Below the pieces are notes generated by a model. It searched no databases, had not been told where the DNA came from, and saw only the letters and a list, made by a program, of their open reading frames with translations. A stretch of 64,000 nucleotides of DNA from Citreicoccus inhibens. Lineage in GTDB: Bacteria > Myxococcota > Myxococcia > Myxococcales > Myxococcaceae. The stretch is taken from NCBI RefSeq assembly GCF_019039035.1, contig NZ_JAHNZT010000039.1, positions 1-64,000 of the forward strand. Reading direction: 5' to 3'. Shown in pieces: positions 1 to 7,052 of the stretch (positions are counted from its first letter, which is position 1; the number at the start of each line of letters is the position of its first letter). Position numbers and translations under genes: made by a program.

Positions 1-86
1 CCTCGCTTCGAGCGCGGGCCAGTCCTGGGACTCAGGACCGCCTCAATGCGGCTCCACTCGGCATCGCTCAGCTCATGTCGGCGCAT
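1..86 (-). CDS. IS5-family transposase, N-terminal fragment (runs off window)
   Basis: Only 28 codons are visible, reading MRRHELSDAEWSRIEAVL and then SPRTGPRSKR. This is the typical opening of IS5/IS4-family transposases with an N-terminal DUF4096-type domain (pattern ELSDEEWxxIxPLLP...RGxxR). The DDE catalytic domain would lie beyond position 1. The ATG start sits just inside the element's end, as expected for these compact elements. Whether the element is intact cannot be judged. It is too short for a general ORF scan but its family is recognisable. Confidence 0.7.
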   Translation of the reverse strand, partial: MRRHELSDAEWSRIEAVLSPRTGPRSKR

Positions 87-138
87 AGGCCTGTGCTGAG
101 CACCCAGGGCCCCTACCAGCAACCGCGAGCGATTGGGA

Positions 139-165
139 GTTGACCGAACTGAACGTTCGGCCAAC
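139..165. repeat. subterminal inverted repeat of the IS end
   Basis: Arms GTTGACCGAAC and GTTCGGCCAAC are separated by five bases and pair over all but one position. It lies between the IS tip and the transposase start, so it may be a transposase-binding element or a structure limiting read-through into the transposase gene. Confidence 0.5.
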
Positions 166-203
166 CCCGAGTTGTTTTCCGAACGCGAGACCAGGGACAG
201 CCC

Positions 204-2624
204 CTAGTGCTTCGCCGTGCCCAGTCGGTACACGTAGCCGGTGTGAGTGAAGAGGTAGAGCGTCTCCGTTCCGCTCGGGTCCTTCACCACGTCGATGCTG
301 GCTCCAGTCAATCCATTCGCGGGCAGCTCCGCCGGCGCCTCCAGTGCCTTCCAGCGCAGCAGCCCCTGCTTCCCGTCCGCCCGCTTCGAGACCTCCGTCG
401 CCGCGTAGAGCCGATGCTCCGTCAACGCCACCGGCCAGCCCGCCAGCGACGCATAGCCCACCACTCGCTCCCCCTCCTGCAACGGCTCCGTCAGGGGCAG
501 CCCCGCGGGCAGCCGCAAGACCAACCCGTCTCGCAACCCCACTCGCCCATAGCTGGCGCCCGCTCCGTCCAGACTCCACACCGCCACCGGCTCGCCCGTC
601 CCCAGTGGCAGCGGCGTCAAGGCCCACTTGCCGTCTGCGGCCTGCGTGAACTCGAACAGGCTGCGACCCGTGGCCAGCCACCCGCGCACTCGCGGCGACG
701 CGCTCCCCGTGAAGCTCACCGTCCGGTCTCGCGCGAGCGAGCGCACCGGGAAGCCGGGCTCCGGCGTCAGCCGAGGCAACAACCCCGGCAACTGCTTGGG
801 CTCGGCCCCCAACGCAGACAGGTCCTGCTCCAACACATACACCTGATCATTCGCGCTGATGATCAGCGAGGCCTTGCCGTTCTCCGACATGCCCTGCCCC
901 AAGAAGGGCCCCGTGGCCTGCTCTCCGCTCGGCGCCAACAAGGGCGGCCCATACCCCACGCCCAACGTCCCAACCCCCGCCCCGTCCCGCTGCACGCGCA
1001 CCAGGTGCCCCGAGTCCTCCACCAGCCAACCCGGTATCCCTTCAATCAACGCCCCCAACCGGCGCGGCTCCGTCGCGCCCAGGTCCGAGGGCGGCACCAC
1101 CGACAAGCCCACACGCGCCGGCTCGCTCAGGTCCGGGAGATCCAATGCGAAGTAGTCCCGCGTCACCGTGAGCAAGCCGTCCGCGAACGGCGCGGCGCCC
1201 ATCGGCACTCGGTCCAGATACAGCGGTCGCAACGTGGACAGCGTGTGCCCTCCCCAGAGCTGCCCGTGCGCTCCGCCCAACCACGCACCCGAGCCCGTGG
1301 TCATGTCCACCGCGCCCGGCCTCACGTCGTGGCCCGTGCTCCCGTCCAGACTCGCCACCTCGGAGAAGTCCACCGGCGCGTCCAATGACTGTCGCTTGCA
1401 CGTGTCCAGCGGCGACACCACCGAGGACGCCACCACGCGGAACAAGCTCCGCGACCCCTGCGGCGACCGACACAGCACCTCCACGCTCATCGTCCCCTCC
1501 GACACCGGGGAGAACGAGATCAGCTTCCCGTCCGAGCACGGCGCGCAGTCATCCCACGCTCGCTCGAACACGGGCCCTTGCGCCGTCCGACGCAGCCCCC
1601 ACGTGCTCAGCACATCGCGATTCCCCACCGGCCGCCGCACCGCCCACAGCGCGGCGCTCTCGCTGTGGCGCAGCAGCCAATCCTCGCGAGCCGGACTCTC
1701 CGGCCCACCGCTCGAAATCGGGTCCTCCGGATTCATCACGCGCCACGTGCCGGGGAGCCCCGTCGCGCTCGGCGGCGTGCGCCAGAAGAAGAACTCCGGC
1801 GTGACGACCACCGGCACCGCCACCGCGGGGTCCTCGCCTCCGTCGCGGCGCCCCGGCAGCGTCAACAGCGCCGACGATACCGGCCGCACGTCCAGGTACC
1901 GCACCAGCCCCGCCGAGCCCGGACACGGCGGCAGCGGCGTGATGCCACACAACACCGGCCCCGCGTCCGCGCTCACATCCAGACTGCCCGGATACGCCTG
2001 ATACGTGCCCGAGGACAGGTCCACCTCGCCCGCCGAGAAGCCCTTGCCCAACGCCGCCATCACGTCTCGGCCGTTGGCCCCAGGCGATACACGCAGCGCG
2101 CGCAGCCCTGTCACTCGCGTGTCCTCTGGACCGAACGTGAGCTGACCCGCGCTCGCCTCCAGCGTCCCCAGTCGCACGCTGCCCTGCGCCGTGAGCAGCG
2201 CCACGCGCTCCCCCGCGAACGCAACCGTGTCCCCCAGCTCCGCGTTGGAGAGGACCGGCCGAACCACGCGGCCGTTGGTGACGAAGACACCGCCATCCGT
2301 GTAGCCCACCAACAGCTGCACACCGCGCGGGTCATACGCCACCACCCGAGCCTCGCCGTCGAGCCGCTCCGGATACCGCCGCGACACCTCGAAGCTCGGT
2401 GGCGCGCCCAGCGACACCGCTTCGGCGCCGTCCTCCTGACAGTGATTGTCGATGCCACACCGCCACGCCGCGGGGCAGGCCGTGTCCCGCGTCTCCACCG
2501 CTTGCGTGAAGTCACACGGATAGGGATTGCCCGCGTCCACCTTCAAGCCACCCGAGCACGCCAGCGCCACCGCGAGCGCCCCCGCCGCGACCCCCAGCCC
2601 CACGAAGCCACGCGCCGCGCTCAT
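204..2624 (-). CDS. large lipoprotein of unknown function
   Basis: An 806-residue protein beginning with a signal peptide and a lipobox, VALAC with Cys23, so it is probably anchored to the inner or outer membrane. Cys pairs lie close to the mature N terminus (C37, C49 and C55 region). The rest is rich in beta-strand-like stretches, Gly and Pro, with no catalytic motif I recognise; a beta-propeller-like fold is possible but unproven. Its ATG overlaps the stop of the upstream CsgG/FlgO-like gene by four bases, so the two are probably translated together and may act together at the envelope. The last codon is followed directly by the tip of an insertion sequence, which touches the stop codon. 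Confidence 0.8.
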   Translation of the reverse strand: MSAARGFVGLGVAAGALAVALACSGGLKVDAGNPYPCDFTQAVETRDTACPAAWRCGIDNHCQEDGAEAVSLGAPPSFEVSRRYPERLDGEARVVAYDPRGVQLLVGYTDGGVFVTNGRVVRPVLSNAELGDTVAFAGERVALLTAQGSVRLGTLEASAGQLTFGPEDTRVTGLRALRVSPGANGRDVMAALGKGFSAGEVDLSSGTYQAYPGSLDVSADAGPVLCGITPLPPCPGSAGLVRYLDVRPVSSALLTLPGRRDGGEDPAVAVPVVVTPEFFFWRTPPSATGLPGTWRVMNPEDPISSGGPESPAREDWLLRHSESAALWAVRRPVGNRDVLSTWGLRRTAQGPVFERAWDDCAPCSDGKLISFSPVSEGTMSVEVLCRSPQGSRSLFRVVASSVVSPLDTCKRQSLDAPVDFSEVASLDGSTGHDVRPGAVDMTTGSGAWLGGAHGQLWGGHTLSTLRPLYLDRVPMGAAPFADGLLTVTRDYFALDLPDLSEPARVGLSVVPPSDLGATEPRRLGALIEGIPGWLVEDSGHLVRVQRDGAGVGTLGVGYGPPLLAPSGEQATGPFLGQGMSENGKASLIISANDQVYVLEQDLSALGAEPKQLPGLLPRLTPEPGFPVRSLARDRTVSFTGSASPRVRGWLATGRSLFEFTQAADGKWALTPLPLGTGEPVAVWSLDGAGASYGRVGLRDGLVLRLPAGLPLTEPLQEGERVVGYASLAGWPVALTEHRLYAATEVSKRADGKQGLLRWKALEAPAELPANGLTGASIDVVKDPSGTETLYLFTHTGYVYRLGTAKH

Positions 2625-3553
2625 GGCAGCACCCCCGCCACACCCAGGCCATTGTGCGACGGCACCAAGGCCACGCGTGGCCCGCCCTCGGGTGGCGGCA
2701 TGAAGTGCAATCCCGCGCCCGCCAGCAAGACGCCCACGGCCATCAGCCCCACCGCCAGCGTCTTGTCATTGCCCAGCTTGCGGTCCTGCTCGCGGTAGTA
2801 CGACAGCGGGCGCAGGTTCTGCCCGTCACAGGCGTTGCCCTTGCCCGGGCAGAGCTCGTCGTTGAGCACCTTCTGGCGTGACAGCGTGATGAGCCCATAC
2901 ACGCCACCGCCGAGCAGCACCGCGCCACCGCTCGTGAGGAGCGAATAGGGCAAGAGCCGCGACGCGGGCGGCGGCAAGGGAGAGCCGCTCGCCTCCGCCA
3001 CCACCCACGGCACCAATTGCCGGAGCGTCTCCGGATCCTTCGCCAACCGCGTGCTGCGTCCCACCGGCAGGCTCTTCACCGTGTCGAGCACCTGAAGCGA
3101 CAGCTCGTACACCGCGCCCAATCTGGACAGCGAGCCCGTCATCACGTAGCGCGCGCCCAGCGTGCTGCCCAGGTCGGTGGCGCACGCGGAGGGGTCCTCG
3201 TCGCACGCGCCCAGGAGCTGACGCTGCCGCTCGGTGCTCAGCACCGTCTGGATGTCCTTGCGCGAGAGAACCTGGAACAAGGCCCGCGCGTTGAGCGTCT
3301 GCACCACCGCATCGGTGAGCGCCGCGGCCTGCGCGGGCTCGGTGCCCTGCGCCGCCAGGTCCGACACCACGAGCCTGGGCTTCTCGCCGTCCTTCAAGGG
3401 AAGGATGGGTGCGGCGCCGCTCCCCGCGGGCATGCACACCAGGGGGCGCGTCACCTGCGCGGGACACTGATTGTTGCCCTCGCCCGCGGCCCGCGCGCTC
3501 CCCGCCCACAACCCCACGAGAACCACCACGAACTTGCCCAAGGCCCCTCCCAC
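2621..3553 (-). CDS. CsgG/FlgO-like secreted protein with C-terminal membrane segments
   Basis: 310 residues from a GTG start. There is a signal peptide (residues 1-22, ending SARA) and a conserved-looking domain at about 55-170: it opens with LVVSDL, then an AALTDAVVQTL helix, then FQVLSRKDIQTVL, and GARYVMTGSLSRLG. This layout resembles the curli-type CsgG/FlgO/TolB-N fold used by periplasmic or outer-membrane assembly proteins. Two hydrophobic segments follow at about 203-225 and 266-285, with a short Cys-containing loop between (ELCPGKGNACDG). Downstream the lipoprotein gene overlaps by four bases. I infer an envelope role; the exact function is unknown. Confidence 0.7.
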   Translation of the reverse strand: MGGALGKFVVVLVGLWAGSARAAGEGNNQCPAQVTRPLVCMPAGSGAAPILPLKDGEKPRLVVSDLAAQGTEPAQAAALTDAVVQTLNARALFQVLSRKDIQTVLSTERQRQLLGACDEDPSACATDLGSTLGARYVMTGSLSRLGAVYELSLQVLDTVKSLPVGRSTRLAKDPETLRQLVPWVVAEASGSPLPPPASRLLPYSLLTSGGAVLLGGGVYGLITLSRQKVLNDELCPGKGNACDGQNLRPLSYYREQDRKLGNDKTLAVGLMAVGVLLAGAGLHFMPPPEGGPRVALVPSHNGLGVAGVLP

Positions 3554-3662
3554 TCAGGTGCTCCAGGAGCGGCCCTCTCCTGGCTTTGAATCGGCGTGAC
3601 GCCGCGGCAATGTAGCGGAGGGTCCCAGACCCGCGCGAGTCACCCACCGCCCACGCAGCGCC

Positions 3663-4859
3663 TCAACCCGGGCGAAGGGCCGCCTGCCTCGCGGCTCGCG
3701 CGAGCGCGGGCAGGTCGTCCCCCTCGGCGGACTCGGCATCCGAGGAGACTGGCACCCGCGCGCGCTCCGGCGAGAACAAGCGCGCGGGCGTCCGCGACTG
3801 GCCTCGCAGCCGGATGAACAGGAGCAACTGCGCTCGCAAGGCATCCACCTCCGGACCGGCTTCGTCCCGCGCGCGCCGCGCCGCCGCGTCCAGCCGAGCC
3901 CACGCGGCTTCTTCGTTCCACGCGCCCACCGGCCGCGCACGAGACAGAGACGCCAGCGCCGCCGCCGCTTCGAAGAGGCCCGCCCTTCCTTCCGTGAAGT
4001 CCTCACCGGAGGGCAGACGCGCTTCGGGAGAGGACTCGCGCGCGGCCAGCCAGGACAGCAGCGCGGGCACCTCCGACTCGCGCGGCACCGCGGGCGCGAG
4101 CCATGCCTCCAACACGGCTTGCACCCGGGCGCGCGCCACATCGCTCCAGAAGGCCGCGTGCAGAAGCAGCTCCGGACCGCTGCGCGCTGCCCGCTGCGGC
4201 GCGCGCCGAGCCCGCTTCAAGAGGAAGTCCTTCACCCGGCCGCTCGCGTCGAAGCGCGCCAACCGCTCCCACAGCGCCGCCAGCGCCACGTTCGCCAAGG
4301 GTAGCGCGCGAGCCAGCTCGTCGGCCTCGGCGGAGGTGAACGGCAGCGCGCCCTCGCGCACGGGACGCTTGAAGACGTGCTCGAACACCTCGGCGGCGGC
4401 GCAGGCCGCGCGCAGCTCCGGCAGGTTGCGTGGCAACAGCTCCACCGCCCGCGCCCACTCGCGACGACCGAGGAGCGGGCCCGCGTCCAGCACCACCGTC
4501 TCCAGCCGCAGCAGCGCGCTGCCCAGCACATCCTCGGGCGCCGCGTCCGGCAGACGCTTCAGCACCGCCTTGCGCACGGCAGCGCGCAGCCGCTCCACCT
4601 CCTCCATCAACTTCACCGGCGAGGAGGCGCGCGGCCAGCCCTCGGCGGCGGCGCGGCGCCGGAGGGCCACGAGCGCGGCGTCCACCTCGGGCTGCGCCGT
4701 GGCCACCTCGCGCAACAGCTCCACGTCCGCGCGCAGCCGTTCCTTCCAGAAGAAGGCCTCCAGCAGTCCCTTCAGCGCGCGGTAGCGCAGGCGCGTGGCC
4801 TCCAGGAGGTCCGCTCGGTCCTCCAGCCGCGCCCGCAGGTCCTCGGGATGGGTGGCCAC
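3663..4859 (-). CDS. unknown protein, alpha-helical, Ala/Arg/Leu-rich
   Basis: 398 residues from a GTG start. I do not recognise a family. The sequence is almost wholly helical in character, very rich in Ala, Leu, Arg and Glu, without signal peptide, membrane segment or nucleotide-binding motif, so a soluble cytoplasmic protein is likely. It lies 114 bases downstream of dnaN on the same strand and may share its transcript. Coding on this strand is supported by regular G/C third positions; long open frames on the other strand here are mirror images of the same bias. No Shine-Dalgarno is obvious at the chosen start, so the N terminus is uncertain. Confidence 0.65.
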   Translation of the reverse strand: MATHPEDLRARLEDRADLLEATRLRYRALKGLLEAFFWKERLRADVELLREVATAQPEVDAALVALRRRAAAEGWPRASSPVKLMEEVERLRAAVRKAVLKRLPDAAPEDVLGSALLRLETVVLDAGPLLGRREWARAVELLPRNLPELRAACAAAEVFEHVFKRPVREGALPFTSAEADELARALPLANVALAALWERLARFDASGRVKDFLLKRARRAPQRAARSGPELLLHAAFWSDVARARVQAVLEAWLAPAVPRESEVPALLSWLAARESSPEARLPSGEDFTEGRAGLFEAAAALASLSRARPVGAWNEEAAWARLDAAARRARDEAGPEVDALRAQLLLFIRLRGQSRTPARLFSPERARVPVSSDAESAEGDDLPALARAARQAALRPG

Positions 4860-4973
4860 CGGCGCATCATAGAGAAGCGCGCGCGTGCTCGTCCCGAACG
4901 ACGCCGGGCGCGCCCGTTGAGTGAACGGAGCGCGCCCGGAGATGAACCGCAGTGGACGGAGACCGCGGTCGGC

Positions 4974-6080
4974 TCACACCCGCATGGGCATGACCACCGC
5001 GGTGAAGCTCCGGTCGCCGGGGCCGTGGAGCACGCCCGGGCTGTGCTCATCGCCCAGCTCGAAGCTGACCTCGTCCGTGTCCGTGACGCCCAGCACATCC
5101 ATCAGGTAGCGCGCGTTGAAGCCCACCGTGATGTCCGAGCCCCGGTACGCCAGCTCCAGCTCGTCCTTGGCCTCGCCCAGGTCCGGGTTGCTGGCGGTGA
5201 TGATGAGCTTGTTCTGCGCCAGCCCGATGCGCACCGCGTTGCTCTTGTCCGCGGACAACAGCGCGATGCGCTTGAGGCTCTCCAGCAGCCGCGTCTTCGG
5301 AACGAGGACGACCTTCTCGCCCTCCTTGGGGATGACGCGCTGGTACTCGGGGAACTGGCCGTCGATGAGCCGCATCACCATCGTGAGGCCCGGCTTCTTG
5401 AACAGCGCCGAGTTCTCCGCGAAGCCCAGGTGGCACTCGGCGTCGGGCGCCTCGTCCAACAGGCGCTTGAGCTCCATCAATCCCTTGCGCGGGATGATGA
5501 CGCCGCTCTTCAGCTTGAAGTCACCGGGCAGCTCGCGCTCGATGAGCGACAGGCGGTGGCCGTCCGTCGACACCATGCGGACCTTGCCGTTCGCCTGCGG
5601 CTCGAAGAAGACGCCGTTGAGGATGTAGCGCGTCTCGTCGCTGGAGATGGCGAACTGCGTCTTCTTGATCATCTCCAGGAGGATGTTCCCGGAGATCTGC
5701 ACCAGCGGAGCGCTCTCCTCCTTGGGGAGCTTCGGGTACTCCTCCGCCGCCATGCCGACAATCTTGAAGTGGGCCGAGCCGGAGCTGATGTCCACGTAGT
5801 TGTTCGCCAGCTTCTTCAGCGTCACCTGCGCATCCGGCAGGTTCTGGACGATGTCGAAGACGTACTTGGCGCTCAGCGTGACGGCGCCGGGCTTGGTGAC
5901 CTCGGCGGGGTGCTCGGAGACGACACCGATGTCCAGGTCGAACGCCGTGACGGTGACGCCCCCCTTGTTCGCCGTGACGAGCACGTTGGCGAGGATGGGC
6001 ATCGTCGTCTTGCGCTCCACGATTCCCTGGGCGCGATAGAGGGCCTTCTTCAGCTCGTCGGCGGCGATGCGGAATTCCAT
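4974..6080 (-). CDS. dnaN: DNA polymerase III sliding clamp (beta subunit)
   Basis: 368 residues, the normal length of bacterial beta clamps, with the three repeated clamp domains. Diagnostic stretches are MEFRIAADELKKAL and TTMPILANVLV near the N terminus, TDGHRLSLIE in the middle domain, FPEYQRVIPKE, and the C-terminal tail ending MPMRV, which forms part of the hydrophobic pocket that binds polymerase and loader peptides. The clamp encircles DNA and gives the replicative polymerase its processivity. The start has a good ribosome site (AAGGAC) nine bases upstream. dnaA and recF are not adjacent in this window. No oddities seen. Confidence 0.97.
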   Translation of the reverse strand: MEFRIAADELKKALYRAQGIVERKTTMPILANVLVTANKGGVTVTAFDLDIGVVSEHPAEVTKPGAVTLSAKYVFDIVQNLPDAQVTLKKLANNYVDISSGSAHFKIVGMAAEEYPKLPKEESAPLVQISGNILLEMIKKTQFAISSDETRYILNGVFFEPQANGKVRMVSTDGHRLSLIERELPGDFKLKSGVIIPRKGLMELKRLLDEAPDAECHLGFAENSALFKKPGLTMVMRLIDGQFPEYQRVIPKEGEKVVLVPKTRLLESLKRIALLSADKSNAVRIGLAQNKLIITASNPDLGEAKDELELAYRGSDITVGFNARYLMDVLGVTDTDEVSFELGDEHSPGVLHGPGDRSFTAVVMPMRV

Positions 6081-6479
6081 CGGGGGTCCTTAACGGGTCG
6101 CGGCCCACGGGGTCGCGAGGCGACGCCGGATGTAGCCCGCACGAGGGGGGGCGTCAATCAACGGCGCATGCCCTCCGCCCCTCGTCCCACGCTCGCCACG
6201 CCCCCCTCCCCCGCGCCATCACACTGACTGGGCGTTCAGCCCACACCCCCAGGAAATCCAGGGGGTTCCAGGACGAACTGCCCCCAAGAGGCCCGCCGAG
6301 GCCTCCCCGCCCGGACATCCGGAGGCCGCCGTGGGAAGTCCCCCGTCGAACGGTGTGTCCACGCAACAGGGGACGGGGGCGCCTCGTGGTTTCCCGAAGG
6401 GGGTTCGGCCGCGCCACGGAGGACTGGCCCCCGGGGCGGGGGCAGGTGAGACTGCCGCACTCTTTCCACCGGAGTTGCC
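6081..6479. other. divergent intergenic region, dnaN to lipoprotein
   Basis: About 400 bases between two divergent genes. Apart from the candidate dnaN promoter at 6129-6157 I see no gene, RNA or strong repeat. The short open frames here lack ribosome sites. Confidence 0.5.
6129..6157 (-). promoter_or_regulatory. candidate dnaN promoter
   Basis: On the minus strand TTGACG (6157-6152) is followed after 17 bases by TACATC (6134-6129), a near-consensus -35 and a weak -10 for the housekeeping sigma factor. It lies about 50 bases upstream of the dnaN start. The spacer is a run of seven C. Based on sequence match only. Confidence 0.35.
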
Positions 6480-6989
6480 ATGACCGTCCGCACGATGCTG
6501 CTCTCCGCCGTCCTCGCGCTCGGCCTCGCCGCCGGGTGCAGCAAGCCGCCCTCGCCGTCCGCCCACCCGTCGAGCGAGCCGGGCGCCGAGGCCGTCCCCA
6601 CCGAGGCGAAGCAGCCCGACACGAAGCAACCCGACACCGCGCCGGCGCCCAGCGAGCCGGGCACGGCGCCCAGCGCAGGAGGTCCCGAGATGAAGAAGGG
6701 TGAGCCCGTGGTCTACATCATCAAGAACAGCGGCGTGCGGTGCATCACCACGCCGTGCCCCTACTACAACGCCTTCCGGGCGGATGATCCGAGCGCGGAC
6801 CCCATCCCCGTGCACGAGCTGGACCTCACCGCGGTGACGGGTGGACAGCAGGAGCGCCAGGACTCGCTCGTGAACCAGACGACCGCGAAGGACGGCCTGC
6901 GCGTGGAGGCCACGCTGGACAAGCGCGAGCACGCGGGCCCCGCCGGCACCGCGACCGTGCTGCGCGCCAGCAAGCTCGTCGGCGGCTGA
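6480..6989 (+). CDS. small lipoprotein with DUF6748-like domain
   Basis: 169 residues. Signal peptide with lipobox LAAGC (Cys20), then a 50-residue Pro/Ala/Glu-rich linker carrying short KQPDT repeats, then a compact domain (about residues 78-168). The domain has the signature VVYIIKNSGVRCITTPCPYY, with two Cys around a TTPCP turn, which I recall from the uncharacterised DUF6748 family of secreted proteins; the family name is from memory and not checked. A ribosome site (CCGGAG) precedes the ATG. Downstream are strong hairpins at 6982-7049, and the next gene converges. Function unknown; an envelope location is likely. Confidence 0.8.
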   Translation: MTVRTMLLSAVLALGLAAGCSKPPSPSAHPSSEPGAEAVPTEAKQPDTKQPDTAPAPSEPGTAPSAGGPEMKKGEPVVYIIKNSGVRCITTPCPYYNAFRADDPSADPIPVHELDLTAVTGGQQERQDSLVNQTTAKDGLRVEATLDKREHAGPAGTATVLRASKLVGG

Positions 6990-7015
6990 GTCAGCCGCGC
7001 GTGAAAGCGCGCGGC
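6982..7015 (+). terminator. two overlapping hairpins after the lipoprotein gene
   Basis: GCGGCTGA/TCAGCCGC (6982-6989 and 6991-6998) and GCCGCGCG/CGCGCGGC (6994-7001 and 7008-7015) share bases 6994-6998, so only one can form in a given RNA. The first includes the stop codon. No clear U-tract follows. Confidence 0.5.
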
Positions 7016-7017
7016 CA

Positions 7018-7049
7018 GGACGTGGGAGCGCAGCACCGCTCCCGCGTCC
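7018..7049 (+). terminator. 12-bp stem hairpin between convergent genes
   Basis: GGACGTGGGAGC and GCTCCCGCGTCC pair over 12 positions with one mismatch (a G-U pair in plus-strand RNA, an A-C mismatch in minus-strand RNA), loop of eight. It lies between the convergent lipoprotein and caspase genes and is better formed in the plus-strand transcript. Confidence 0.55.
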
Positions 7050-7052
7050 GGC

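Larger units (their letters stand above)
1..203 (-). mobile_element. IS5-like insertion sequence, terminal end (partial)
   Basis: The window begins inside an insertion sequence. The minus strand encodes the N terminus of an IS5/IS4-type transposase (start at 86). Between this and position 203 lies a leader of about 115 bases with a strong subterminal inverted repeat (arms at 139-149 and 155-165). The outer end reads GGGCTGTCCCTGG on the minus strand, a plausible terminal inverted repeat, and abuts CTAG at 204-207, which fits the palindromic YTAR-type targets of IS5-group elements. The other end lies outside the window, so the terminal repeat cannot be confirmed. Confidence 0.65.
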
